The notes below the pieces were generated by a model that saw nothing but the letters and a program-made list of their open reading frames with translations, made no database searches and was not told where the DNA came from. From Candidatus Electrothrix communis (GTDB lineage: Bacteria > Desulfobacterota > Desulfobulbia > Desulfobulbales > Desulfobulbaceae), in contig CP130629.1 of NCBI GenBank assembly GCA_030644725.1, positions 3,797,501 through 3,861,500 on the forward strand: a stretch of DNA of 64,000 nt, read 5' to 3'. Of this stretch, positions 50,865-59,251 are shown piece after piece. How positions within the stretch are numbered: position 1 is the stretch's first letter; each line of letters starts with the position of its first letter. The position numbers and the translations under genes were made by a program.

Positions 50865-52148
50865 TTATTGTTCAACCGGCCGGGTCTCGCTTTTGGAGAA
50901 AGAGATCGCCCTGAAATCGTAGCCAGAAGGCTCCTGAAAAACGCGGAGGTCAAAATAGGGCAGGATAGCGATCAGATGATCAAAGATATCTGCCTGTAAG
51001 GCCTCGTAATTGGCCCAGACCTGATCATTACTAAAGACATAGATTTCCAGAGGCATACCTGTGGAGCCGGGTTTCAGTTGCCGGACCAGAAAGGTCATTT
51101 TTTTGTGGATTTTGGGATGTTCCTGGAGCCATGCTGAGATATAAGCTCGAAAAACACCCACATTTGTTAGGCAACGCCCGTTGATTGTCTCGCTTGATTC
51201 TGCTCCCCGCGCCCTGTTATATTTTTTGATTTCTTCCCTTCCGCTGCGGAGATACTCCCGAAGAATACGGATCTCCCCCAATCTGTCTAAATCATCATCT
51301 GTCAGAAAACGAATCGAGGTCATGTCAAGATGCAGGGCCCGTTTGATCCGACGGCCCCCAGACTCGCTCATGCCGCGCCAATTTTTAAAGGGATTGGCGA
51401 TCAGGGCATAGGTGGGGATGGTGGTGACGGTCTTATTCCAGTTGCGCACCCGAACCGAGTGGATGGATACCTCAATGACATCGCCGTCCGCGCCATGTGA
51501 TCCCATCTCAATCCAGTCACCCACCCTGATCATATCATTGGCTGTGAGTTGAATAGAGGCGATAAAGCCAAGAATGGTATCCCGGAAGATGAGCATGGTG
51601 AGCGCAGTCAGGCCGCCCATGACGGAAAGCAGGCCCCAAGGGGAACGACCGGTCAATGCGCTGATGAGCAAGATAGCGCATAGGATATAGGAGACGATCC
51701 TGATGGCGTCGATATAGCCCCGAATAGTCTTGCCGGTTTGGAGATGACGGGAGCGATAGATGCTGTTGACGGCCTTGAGCAGGGCGCTGATGAGACGGAC
51801 TCCGGCCAGGATGAAACCGCAGATAATCAGGCGGCGGAGCAGCTCCACCCATTGCGAATCAGGGGGGAGGAGGATGTCCTGGGCGATATAGAAGATGAGC
51901 ACCGGGACAAACCAGGACAGTCGGGTGAAAAAATAATGATCTACCAGGGCGTCATCCCAGCGTAGGCGGTTATTGCGGATGAGCTTAATAAGGGTGCTGA
52001 CCAGAGTGCGGCGAACGATCCAGGTTGTTAACAGGGCCACGAGAACGACCGCAAAGATTATGAGGCTGTACGTCAGGGGGACAGCAAAGTTATGGGAAAT
52101 TCCTGCCTGTTCAAGCCAAGTGATCAAGAGATGAGGTTGTTTATTCAT
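50865..52148 (-). CDS. Small-conductance mechanosensitive channel, MscS family (YbdG-like)
   Basis: 427 residues. Membrane helices (YSLIIFAVVLVALLTTWIV, WFVPVLIFYIAQDILL, LIICGFILAGVRLISALLKA, IVSYILCAILLISALTG) lead to the pore-lining helix and beta domain: GGLTALTMLIFRDTILGFIA, TANDMIRVGDWIEMGSHGAD, VEVSIHSVRVRNWNKTVTT (here IEVSIHS...), PTYALIANPFKNWRGMSESG. The last part, with GGRRIKRALHLDMTSIRFL, is the YbdG-type C-terminal region. It sits in the inner membrane and opens on osmotic downshift. Its start overlaps the thioredoxin-like gene stop by 8 bases. Confidence 0.92.
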   Translation of the reverse strand: MNKQPHLLITWLEQAGISHNFAVPLTYSLIIFAVVLVALLTTWIVRRTLVSTLIKLIRNNRLRWDDALVDHYFFTRLSWFVPVLIFYIAQDILLPPDSQWVELLRRLIICGFILAGVRLISALLKAVNSIYRSRHLQTGKTIRGYIDAIRIVSYILCAILLISALTGRSPWGLLSVMGGLTALTMLIFRDTILGFIASIQLTANDMIRVGDWIEMGSHGADGDVIEVSIHSVRVRNWNKTVTTIPTYALIANPFKNWRGMSESGGRRIKRALHLDMTSIRFLTDDDLDRLGEIRILREYLRSGREEIKKYNRARGAESSETINGRCLTNVGVFRAYISAWLQEHPKIHKKMTFLVRQLKPGSTGMPLEIYVFSNDQVWANYEALQADIFDHLIAILPYFDLRVFQEPSGYDFRAISFSKSETRPVEQ

Positions 52149-52626
52149 GGTTTGCTTCCTGTACCCATTGTTCGACCTGTACCGGGGTAGGTATGAGGCC
52201 GGTGCTTTTTATGGTTCCGTTGATCATCAAGGCAGGCGTCATGGTGACACCGGCCCGACCGATCTCATCGGGATCGTGAATCTGTTCAATATCAGCGGCC
52301 AGCTTCAGGCGATCAAGGGTCTCGATAACCAGGGTCTGGAGGCTGTTGCAGCTGACGCAGCCGGTGCCGAAGATACGAATGACAAGACCTTCCTCCTCTG
52401 TTGCGATATTACAATGCTTGCGAAAGGCGGCTAAGAGGGCTTGCTTGTATTTTTCCTGATTGCCCGGAGGGATATAGTTTTGTCGGCTGACCTCGGTGAA
52501 GAGGAAATCGACAGCCTCGGTTTCGCTCATCTCTTGGCGGGCGATGGTGTTCAGGGCGATATCCAGGCCGATGAGGCCGATGCTGGCTGTGCCGATGCGT
52601 ATGAAGCGTTGGGTTGCTGCGTCCAT
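52141..52626 (-). CDS. Thioredoxin-like redox-active disulfide protein with N-terminal extension
   Basis: 161 residues. The C-terminal half is the small redox-active disulfide protein 2 type: VIRIFGTGCVSCNSLQTLVI (C-x2-C) and TPALMINGTIKSTGLIPT (cis-Pro). The first 80 residues (TQRFIRIGTASIGLIGLDIA ... LLAAFRKHCNIATEE) are an unusual helical extension, with EMSETEAVDFLFTEVSRQ. No signal peptide is seen. It is coupled with the mechanosensitive channel downstream, and preceded by chorismate mutase 8 bases away. Its target is unknown. Confidence 0.82.
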   Translation of the reverse strand: MDAATQRFIRIGTASIGLIGLDIALNTIARQEMSETEAVDFLFTEVSRQNYIPPGNQEKYKQALLAAFRKHCNIATEEEGLVIRIFGTGCVSCNSLQTLVIETLDRLKLAADIEQIHDPDEIGRAGVTMTPALMINGTIKSTGLIPTPVQVEQWVQEANHE

Positions 52627-52634
52627 AGGTATTG

Positions 52635-52961
52635 TTATTGTCTGTTGTTACCGTCGATAGTCACCCCGGTGCTGAGGGCTATTTCGTTTTTTTCCTGAAT
52701 TTTTTTATGTTTTTCTACCACTTCGTCAATAATAAGACGCAGGACCTTAACAGCAATCTCTGGCTCCAACCCATGGTTGCCTGCCAATTGTTTAATCCTT
52801 TCAAATTGTTTCCTTTCCCTTTCTTCATCAACGGAAGGAAGGTTGTTTTCGGCTTTAAAAACACCTACCTCATAAGTGAGTTTAAACCTCTCTGAGAGAA
52901 TGGAGATCAAGGCACTGTCGAGATTATCCAGTGAATGTCTAAGAGTTTCTAATTTCTTCAT
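52635..52961 (-). CDS. Chorismate mutase, AroQ type
   Basis: 108 residues, all-helical, converting chorismate to prephenate. The active-site residues are in LRHSLDNLDSALISILSERF (the first Arg, D and the second Arg), VGVFKAENNLPSVDEERER (K and the later E/R) and VLRLIIDEVVEKH. It lies 8 bases upstream of the thioredoxin-like gene on the same strand. No prephenate dehydratase or DAHP synthase is fused or adjacent. The C-terminal tail (IALSTGVTIDGNNRQ) is not conserved. Confidence 0.87.
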   Translation of the reverse strand: MKKLETLRHSLDNLDSALISILSERFKLTYEVGVFKAENNLPSVDEERERKQFERIKQLAGNHGLEPEIAVKVLRLIIDEVVEKHKKIQEKNEIALSTGVTIDGNNRQ

Positions 52962-53070
52962 GTCTTTTTTTTTATAATTTCAGTCAGCTCTACATTGGCG
53001 GCGTCATTTAATAGCTATCATTCATTATCGATGAAGCTGGTGGTTTGCAGTGATAAAAAAATCATAAAAA

Positions 53071-54447
53071 TCAGAGGAACACCAGCACATATATCGTGGC
53101 AAGGACGATATGCATTGTCGCAAAGGGTAAGGCTTTGATAACAAAACCGCCAAAGGACAGCTTGAGCTTGTGTTTATGAATAATGGTGACAGCAACCAGT
53201 GTCGAGGCACTGCCGATGGGCGTAAGGTTGCCGCCGAGGTTGGCACCGAAGATCACCGACCACCAGAGCGATGAGTCACCTGCGGTTCCCTGAGCCGCGA
53301 GGATCTTGCCGAGCATGGCAGCCAAAGGGATATTATCCGTGACACTGCTGAAGGCGGCAGAAGAAACAAGCAGAGCACCGAGCCCAAAACGATTTTCATC
53401 TTCACCGATGATCCAAGTAATCCCCTGTCCTATCAGGTCCAGCACTCCCGCGTATTCTAGCATATGAATAACAACAAACAAGGCCATGAAGAAGCCGATC
53501 AGATCCCAGTCAACGGCCTTATAGAATTGCTCCACTTCATGCTTGTAACGAATCAGCATAATAAGGGCAAAGGTCAGGGCCACGTAGCCCATACCCAAGC
53601 TGCTGACCACCGGCAGAACCGAGGTAGTGGCGATTACCAAAATAAAGGCGCCCAGCATAACAGCACCGAACCAGAAGAATCCCCGGCTCTCAATACCGTC
53701 GTTTTCATCAAAGCCAGTAACATGCTGTTTGGCTGCGGCTATCTCCTCGGTATCGCTCAATTTGTTGATTTTAAAGAGACGGGCACCCAACCAGATGGTC
53801 GCACCGGTAGCCACCACCACGTAAGGACTGGCCTTAAGGAAGAAGGTAACAAAGCTGATACCGGCGGTGGTCCCGATAATAATATTGGGCACAGAACTGA
53901 TCAGAGTCAGCAAGCCGCCGATATTGGTGAGTAAGCCTTCAATCAGTAAAAAGCCGAGCAACTGCTCTTCCCGCTGCAATCTTTTCAAAGATACTGCGGA
54001 TAAGGAACCGACAATAATCATGGCGGTCACGTTGTTCAGCACGGCAGAAAACACCACCGTCATGAGACCGTAGTACCACAGCAGCTTCAGCGGATCACCG
54101 CAGGACAGCTTGGTCAGTTTAATGGCGATCCAGGTAAACAGACCGGAGCGGGAGGTCACATCGACAAAAATACTTGAGCCGATAATGATGGCGATCACCC
54201 CCCAGTCGATGGCTTCAATATACACCGGCATATCAAGCGTATGACCATTCGGCAGGGTAATCGGGCCAAAGGGGAGCAGACCCAGTGCCCCGTCCAGGAG
54301 CAAGAGCGCAGCGGCAAACAAGCCGACAATCAGGGATTTCTTTGCGTGTATCTTTTCTTCCAGGGCCAAAGAGGCAATCAGCAGGATAAGAACACCGGTA
54401 AAAAAAATGGTGGTGCCATGCGAGGCATGGGCAACGGCATGTTCCAT
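53071..54447 (-). CDS. ArsB/NhaD-type (ion transporter superfamily) membrane transporter
   Basis: 458 residues with about eleven membrane segments (TIFFTGVLILLIASLALEEK, SLIVGLFAAALLLLDGALG, VIAIIIGSSIFVDVTSRSGL, MTVVFSAVLNNVTAMIIVG, and others). The IT-superfamily marks are VLNNVTAMIIVGSLSAVSLK (the N-N-V/A-T-A motif) and FSSVTDNIPLAAMLGKILAA, and GANLGGNLTPIGSASTLVAV near the end. Close relatives are NhaD antiporters and ArsB; the actual ion is not clear. It is linked with the Usp-type gene 2 bases upstream. Confidence 0.87.
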   Translation of the reverse strand: MEHAVAHASHGTTIFFTGVLILLIASLALEEKIHAKKSLIVGLFAAALLLLDGALGLLPFGPITLPNGHTLDMPVYIEAIDWGVIAIIIGSSIFVDVTSRSGLFTWIAIKLTKLSCGDPLKLLWYYGLMTVVFSAVLNNVTAMIIVGSLSAVSLKRLQREEQLLGFLLIEGLLTNIGGLLTLISSVPNIIIGTTAGISFVTFFLKASPYVVVATGATIWLGARLFKINKLSDTEEIAAAKQHVTGFDENDGIESRGFFWFGAVMLGAFILVIATTSVLPVVSSLGMGYVALTFALIMLIRYKHEVEQFYKAVDWDLIGFFMALFVVIHMLEYAGVLDLIGQGITWIIGEDENRFGLGALLVSSAAFSSVTDNIPLAAMLGKILAAQGTAGDSSLWWSVIFGANLGGNLTPIGSASTLVAVTIIHKHKLKLSFGGFVIKALPFATMHIVLATIYVLVFL

Positions 54448-54449
54448 GA

Positions 54450-55301
54450 TTACAGCATCAGCAGAGGGAGTTGGCGTAATTCAACCGCCAGAGGATAAGC
54501 CAGACCGTGCATGGCCAGCTGCTCATTGTCTTTGGTATTCATGACCAGCAGGTTGACCGCATGCGATTCCACGGCCTGCCGGTATTCGGTCAGGTGATGA
54601 CCGAAGCTGACCAGAGGATGGATCTTGAGTGACAGTCCCTTTTCCTTCAGTATTTCCTGACAGGAGGTGATGTAATTGAGGGGATCTTGGAGGAGCTGGT
54701 GCGATATATGTTTTCGCGCATCATCGGTATCAATGGATGGAATCTTTGAGATAGCCTCGATATAGCGTTCAAAGACTGCCTTGTCTTCGATATGGGTCAG
54801 GTAGAGTTCACCGCCCGGTGCGACAAAGCTGATGGCATGATTAACCAATGCGTGCTTATTGACCAGCTGACCGGTCATCACCATGACCGTTTTCGTCTCC
54901 CGGAGCGCATCAAGATTGGCAAACCCGGCTTCTGGATGGGGCATGACCAGTACCGGCGCATCAGTTCGCTGGAGGAGCACATCCAGGTGCTCTCCTAGGC
55001 TGTGCCGGAATTTCCATGCCTTGCTGTGCAGATTCCGATAGGTGCAGATCAGGTCTGGGTGGTGGGCGGTGACTTTTTCCAGCAACTCGTCGGTGGTTTG
55101 AAACTCTTCGCCATGCACCAGTTCGATTTCTGCGTTCTTTAAATTGGTTGCATAGTCAAGCGTCTGCTGGACAAAGGCCTTGCTCTGTTCGGCATTGCCA
55201 TCGGTAACGAACAGCACACGAGGAAATGCGACGACATCGTACTCAAAGGCATCGTGTGCCGCTGCCCGAAATACACTTTCAAATTGATCTATTTGTGTCA
55301 T
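54450..55301 (-). CDS. Tandem universal-stress-protein-like protein (283 aa)
   Basis: Two Usp-like halves: the first (about 25-125) with PRVLFVTDGNAEQSKAFVQQ and HPDLICTYRNLHSKAWKFRH; the second (about 135-283) with TVMVMTGQLVNKHALVNHAI and VNLLVMNTKDNEQLAMHGLA, ending AVELRQLPLLML. Each half keeps the Rossmann-like alternating layout, but the ATP-binding G-x2-G-x9-G-S/T motif is weak, so nucleotide binding is uncertain. Its stop is 2 bases before the transporter start, so it may regulate the transporter, as Usp domains often do with ion antiporters. Confidence 0.78.
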   Translation of the reverse strand: MTQIDQFESVFRAAAHDAFEYDVVAFPRVLFVTDGNAEQSKAFVQQTLDYATNLKNAEIELVHGEEFQTTDELLEKVTAHHPDLICTYRNLHSKAWKFRHSLGEHLDVLLQRTDAPVLVMPHPEAGFANLDALRETKTVMVMTGQLVNKHALVNHAISFVAPGGELYLTHIEDKAVFERYIEAISKIPSIDTDDARKHISHQLLQDPLNYITSCQEILKEKGLSLKIHPLVSFGHHLTEYRQAVESHAVNLLVMNTKDNEQLAMHGLAYPLAVELRQLPLLML

Positions 55302-55366
55302 TAATTCACCGTAGTGTTCACGATAAGTAGGCAGGGTTCATAGGAAAGCATACACTGTTTAATAGC

Positions 55367-55440
55367 GTATAACGGCTGAATTCATTAATTTTTATAGAGC
55401 GTAGCGTGGTAACAAATCAATGCGCGGTTATTTGTTATGT
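55367..55440 (-). other. attC-like structure directly behind the TIR gene
   Basis: On the minus strand, three bases after the TIR gene stop, comes ACATAAC, then a hairpin TAACAAAT / ATTTGTTA, CACGCTACGCTC and finally GCCGTTATAC. The terminal boxes ATAAC and GTTAT are complementary and lie 74 bases apart, the layout of integron attC sites of cassette genes. The inner boxes are not clearly complementary, so I hold it as possible only. Confidence 0.3.
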
Positions 55441-55443
55441 TTT

Positions 55444-56457
55444 TTATTTTTCGTTCATCATTATCATCTCTATATTTTTAAGTAACATCATCGGCAAATC
55501 TCTAAAAAGAAAATAATCATCCTTTGAATCCATAAAATATTCTCGCATCATTGGATGCCGAGTAGACATCTCAACTATTTCTTGAAATTCTATGAATGCT
55601 CTCTTCTTTTCTGCTTTTGTTTTTCCATCTTTAACAGTCCTGATAGTATCCATGCCTATTTCATACAACCAGGGCATTGTCTCTTTAAATAAACTTAATG
55701 CCATCATTATTCCAATGTATCTATTTTTGCTCATTTCCATCATTTCTTCGAACATCATTGGGTGGAATCGACGTCTTTTGCGGTTAATTGATTCAGGTCT
55801 AATATTATTTTCGATTCTTGACGGTAAATCCTGAAACATGACTTTAATTTCTTCAAAAAGTTTTGCTGATGAGTTGTCATTCTTCGATGATTTTGTATTT
55901 TCAGGCTTAACGACGGCATTTTTGTCTTTCAGAATATTCTCAATTGTTTTTTTAAAATTACCGACCTGAAATTTTATCGTATCTTCATCAGGTTCTGAAT
56001 TTGGTATTCGATCTACAAGTTGAAAGACTAATTTTGTTAATGATTCTTCATCGTCCCCACAATTTTGGAATTGAGCAAACGGACCAGAGGAGGCATTTTT
56101 CAAAGAAATACCCAGTGCCACACCTAAAATAGGTGTTTCAAGTTTACCTTTTGCCATCCCAGCTTCAAATAAAATCCAAGGTCTATCGATACTTCTTTCC
56201 GTAAGAAGGCAAACAACATCTGAGGCGTTTTGAATATTCTTTATAATTTCGGGGTACCATTCAACTCCGTACTCAATCCCTTGATTCCCTTTTCTATCAG
56301 ATGTCCTAAAGGACTTTAAAACTCCAGCACTAACACTTTTCAGGAGGCCGCTGAAAGCTTCGGCGAGTTTGGCATCTCGTGTATCATGACTGATAAATAC
56401 AAGAGGGTTTCTAGTTTTTACAATTTCATCTTTATTTTGAACTTTTTCTTTAGCCAT
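55444..56457 (-). CDS. TIR-domain protein with unknown C-terminal domain (337 aa)
   Basis: The N-terminal half is a TIR-like fold: NPLVFISHDTRDAKLAEAFS (box 1 with the S-H-D-x-x-D form), SAGVLKSFRTSDRKGNQG, WYPEIIKNIQNASDVVCLLT, and RPWILFEAGMAKGKLETPIL with the candidate catalytic Glu in FEAG. Bacterial TIR domains of this type are often NADases in antiviral systems, but this one is not next to any known partner (no ThsA, SIR2 or argonaute). The second half is helical with Met-rich segments (MMFEEMMEMSKNRYIGIMMA) and ends at MMLLKNIEMIMMNEK, a domain I do not know. A good AGGAGT ribosome site precedes ATG 56457. Base composition is A+T richer than neighbours, which hints at transfer. Confidence 0.8.
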   Translation of the reverse strand: MAKEKVQNKDEIVKTRNPLVFISHDTRDAKLAEAFSGLLKSVSAGVLKSFRTSDRKGNQGIEYGVEWYPEIIKNIQNASDVVCLLTERSIDRPWILFEAGMAKGKLETPILGVALGISLKNASSGPFAQFQNCGDDEESLTKLVFQLVDRIPNSEPDEDTIKFQVGNFKKTIENILKDKNAVVKPENTKSSKNDNSSAKLFEEIKVMFQDLPSRIENNIRPESINRKRRRFHPMMFEEMMEMSKNRYIGIMMALSLFKETMPWLYEIGMDTIRTVKDGKTKAEKKRAFIEFQEIVEMSTRHPMMREYFMDSKDDYFLFRDLPMMLLKNIEMIMMNEK

Positions 56458-56637
56458 TTTTACTCCTTAATGAATGGGTGCTTCATGAAATATAACAGTA
56501 TTGGTGGTATAGGATCTTCCTCCTGTTTATTAACCAACAGCACATTACCACCACCCCAAGGAAAAGCAAGCCGAAACCACTTGATATCCGGCCACAACTG
56601 TGCTGAAAGATAGGTAAAGAATAAAGCTACCTTAGGC

Positions 56638-57225
56638 TTACACCGTAACCCACCCGACCTTCAGCCCCTGAACCTTGGCCTGATCCAACATATCCTGAAT
56701 GATTTCCTCAGCATCATCCGGCAGGTTACCTACCGCTGCCAAAATTAGAGAACAGCGCAGGAACACCCCTTCTTCGCCGATGGTCATCACGCCCACCTCT
56801 GGATCGTAAAGCATCTGCAAGGCCTCAAGCTCGGCCATTGCATCTCGGGGACTCCGCTTGGGCGTTGGCGTCATATACAAGACCTCGGCCTCTGTTTTAC
56901 GGGCACGATCAGCGATGTCACGGAGCATTGGATGCTGCCAGGTATCCCAGCAGATCACCTCCACCGCAGTGGAGGGAAGGAATGGACATTGCTCTCGCCT
57001 CGACCGTATTCGTACGACCAGGCTCCGGAATTCGTCATGTAGCGACCCTCCGATGCGCAGCACATCATAGGCGGGCTTACTTTTATGCCGGAGCAGAGAA
57101 AGTGCCTTTTTCGGCTTATTCGCTGCAAGTGCGCGTGCCTCCTGAAGAAGCGAGACAGCCCGTTCCCTCTGCTTTGCCTCCGGCAAGGGTTTCTTCCCAC
57201 CAAAAAGATAGCTCAATAGCGACAT
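56638..57225 (-). CDS. Hypothetical protein (195 aa)
   Basis: I start at ATG 57225 because AAGGAGG lies 8 bases before it; ATG 57231 is too close to that site. The N-terminus MSLLSYLFGGKKPLPEAKQR is followed by a helical stretch (ALAANKPKKALSLLRHKSKP) and a mixed fold with ICWDTWQHPMLRDIADRARK and KTEAEVLYMTPTPKRSPRDA. The last part, MLYDPEVGVMTIGEEGVFLR, looks beta-rich. No family is recognised. It follows the lipoprotein gene by 30 bases on the same strand; together they may form an operon. Confidence 0.7.
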   Translation of the reverse strand: MSLLSYLFGGKKPLPEAKQRERAVSLLQEARALAANKPKKALSLLRHKSKPAYDVLRIGGSLHDEFRSLVVRIRSRREQCPFLPSTAVEVICWDTWQHPMLRDIADRARKTEAEVLYMTPTPKRSPRDAMAELEALQMLYDPEVGVMTIGEEGVFLRCSLILAAVGNLPDDAEEIIQDMLDQAKVQGLKVGWVTV

Positions 57226-57255
57226 GATCATGTCCTCCTTATCAGGTATCTTTCC

Positions 57256-58248
57256 CTAGAAATTCCAACCCCAATACTCCGCAAAGGTCACAAAATCCCG
57301 TAAATCAGAAGCCTCTCTGGCCCACGGTTTCAGGCTGGTGTAGAAGGTAACCCCGTCCCCTTTGTTCTTTCCCAGCTTCTTATCCTCGCCAATCCGCCAA
57401 TCAAAGGCCCACCAACTCATATACAACCTTTCCCGTGACTTATGACTCCCTTTTACGTAGCTCTTTCTCGGGCCGGAGGTCTCATAAAACGAGGTTCCCC
57501 ATTGATCTCCTATAGGGAGTGCTTCCAAGGCAGTAAAGGGCTGAAGATCCGCTGTGATTTTTTTGTAGCTTGGTAAAAAGCCGGCGTCAGCCAACCAGAT
57601 GTCTTTGACCCGGTGAGTGCCGCCTCTGATGACGAACACCACCTTGTCCTGTTCTGGAGAGTCACTCCTATGATCAAGCAGACCGGGCAGGCTTTCAGAG
57701 TAGATAGACTGCCGCTCTTTTTTCCAATCCTCTGGGAGGACATCTGGGGGCGTGTACGAGGTCGGGACAAAGGCCAGGTAGCAACCGCAGGTATGGACCG
57801 AGGTATACAGTATGGGCTCGTTGCGGCTGTTGAGGGTGATGATGAACAGGAGGCCGACGTTTTTCCCCTCTCCTAGGTAATAAGGAAAGAAGCCGCCTGG
57901 CACTTCCTCAAAATGAATGCGGTAGATCAGGTTGGTGTAGCTGCCCTTCTCCGTTGTAAACTGATCTTTCCTGGCATAGACCGTGGTCTTTTCTGGATCT
58001 ATGTAAATGAGCTCTTGGTTATATGTGCTGAGTCGTGCGCTGGGCGTGCCAATTTTGTTAGAGCTCTCCTGGGCATCTTCTATGGCAAAAACCGGGGCGT
58101 ACTGGCTGAGGAGTGTTTCGCCATCCTCAACAGTGTAAAGGAGGAAATTATCGCCTGGTGGATGGGCTGGCGGGAGTGTCGTTGTGCAGGCAGAAAGGAG
58201 GAGGAAGAGAGGGAAAACGAAAACGAGTTTTTTATGTTTATTGTACAT
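57256..58248 (-). CDS. Hypothetical lipoprotein (330 aa)
   Basis: The lipobox is VFVFPLFLLLSACTTTLPPA with lipidated Cys. The mature part begins PPAHPPGDNFLLYTVEDGETLL and continues with a long beta-rich domain including YRIHFEEVPGGFFPYYLGEG and YTSVHTCGCYLAFVPTSYTP, where C-x-C might bind metal. The ending WAFDWRIGEDKKLGKNKGDG, then FVTFAEYWGWNF is aromatic-rich. No family known to me. It may be exported to the outer membrane. The gene behind it is cotranscribed. Confidence 0.75.
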   Translation of the reverse strand: MYNKHKKLVFVFPLFLLLSACTTTLPPAHPPGDNFLLYTVEDGETLLSQYAPVFAIEDAQESSNKIGTPSARLSTYNQELIYIDPEKTTVYARKDQFTTEKGSYTNLIYRIHFEEVPGGFFPYYLGEGKNVGLLFIITLNSRNEPILYTSVHTCGCYLAFVPTSYTPPDVLPEDWKKERQSIYSESLPGLLDHRSDSPEQDKVVFVIRGGTHRVKDIWLADAGFLPSYKKITADLQPFTALEALPIGDQWGTSFYETSGPRKSYVKGSHKSRERLYMSWWAFDWRIGEDKKLGKNKGDGVTFYTSLKPWAREASDLRDFVTFAEYWGWNF

Positions 58249-58322
58249 AATTTGACGGAACGTGAATGTTTTGAAAGGGAGGTATGTTGCCTATCGCGAG
58301 GGTCTGCTCTGTCTACTCAGGC

Positions 58323-59069
58323 CTAGTCATCCGGTTTGCAAAACTCTGGATAGAAATTCTGCATACAGTCAGGGCAAATACCGTGGGTGAAATCGAAATT
58401 AGCCGCTGAGAGCTGACCGATGTAGACCTCAACCTGATGCCAGTAGCCTTGGTCATCGCGGATTTTTTTGCAATGGGCGCAGATAGGGATCATGCCTTCC
58501 AGGGTTTCAATACGACTGAGGGCCTTTTGCAGCTCGGTAATGAGTTTCTTCTGAGAGTTGTTGGCTTGCGTAAGCTCGTAGGAGGAACGACGCAGCTCAA
58601 GTTGTGAGATAATTTGGCGAGCTAAGGCCTCTAAGGCGTGCCGTTGCTCCTGGCTCAAGTTTCGGGGCTTTTGGTCTATTACACATAAGGTGCCCAGTGG
58701 ATAGCCATCAGGGGTGACGAGTTGGGAACCTGCATAAAATCTGATATTGGGGTCCCTCGTGACGAGGGGATTGGTGGCAAAGCGCTTGTCATTGAGGGTA
58801 TTCTGGATGATGAGTATATCAGGCTGCATGATAGCATGATTACAAAAGGCTATTTCCCGCGAGGTTTCAGGGACCGAGACCCCTATCTTTGATTTAAACC
58901 ACTGGCGGGTTTCATCCAGCAGGGTGATAAGAGAAATGGGGGTCTCACAGATAAAGGAGGCGAGCAAGGTGATATCGTCAAATGCCTGCTCCGGCGGTGT
59001 GTCGAGAATATTATAACGATTCAGGGCCTTGATTCGGTCCAGTTCATTCTCAGGAATTGGGATGGTCAT
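58323..59069 (-). CDS. GAF-domain protein with the C-terminal cysteine motif
   Basis: 248 residues. The GAF domain occupies about 15-165 (LNRYNILDTPPEQAFDDITL, IALITLLDETRQWFKSKIGV form, CNHAIMQPDILIIQNTLNDK, YAGSQLVTPDGYPLGTLCVI). A coiled coil follows (EALARQIISQLELRRSSYEL ... LITELQKALSRIETLEG). The end MIPICAHCKKIRDDQGYWHQ, then FTHGICPDCMQNFYPEFCK matches the end of the Cache protein at 46.1 kb. No enzymatic output domain is present, so it is probably a sensing protein in the cytosol with the Cys-rich end as interaction or metal-binding output. Confidence 0.85.
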   Translation of the reverse strand: MTIPIPENELDRIKALNRYNILDTPPEQAFDDITLLASFICETPISLITLLDETRQWFKSKIGVSVPETSREIAFCNHAIMQPDILIIQNTLNDKRFATNPLVTRDPNIRFYAGSQLVTPDGYPLGTLCVIDQKPRNLSQEQRHALEALARQIISQLELRRSSYELTQANNSQKKLITELQKALSRIETLEGMIPICAHCKKIRDDQGYWHQVEVYIGQLSAANFDFTHGICPDCMQNFYPEFCKPDD

Positions 59070-59101
59070 GGCTTCCTTCTCCTTGTATAGGGTCTCGTGC
59101 C

Positions 59102-59179
59102 GTAGGGGCGGAACCTTTGTGTTCGCCCTGAACGTCCTGTGCCGTATATAAACGGGCAGGCACAGGGGCCTGCCCCTAC
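59102..59179. repeat. Dispersed REP-like repeat, copy 2
   Basis: GTAGGGGCGGAACC...GTGTTCGCCCTGAACG, GCCGTATATAAACGGGCAGG and the end GCCCCTAC match copy 1 at 50744-50822 with only a few changes. It lies between the GAF gene and cmk. Confidence 0.8.
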
Positions 59180-59251
59180 TCTCCTGTATCGAAAGAGGTG
59201 TTTTTAGTATGGTGTAGCTATGGAGTATTGTGAAAAATACAGCCGGGATGC

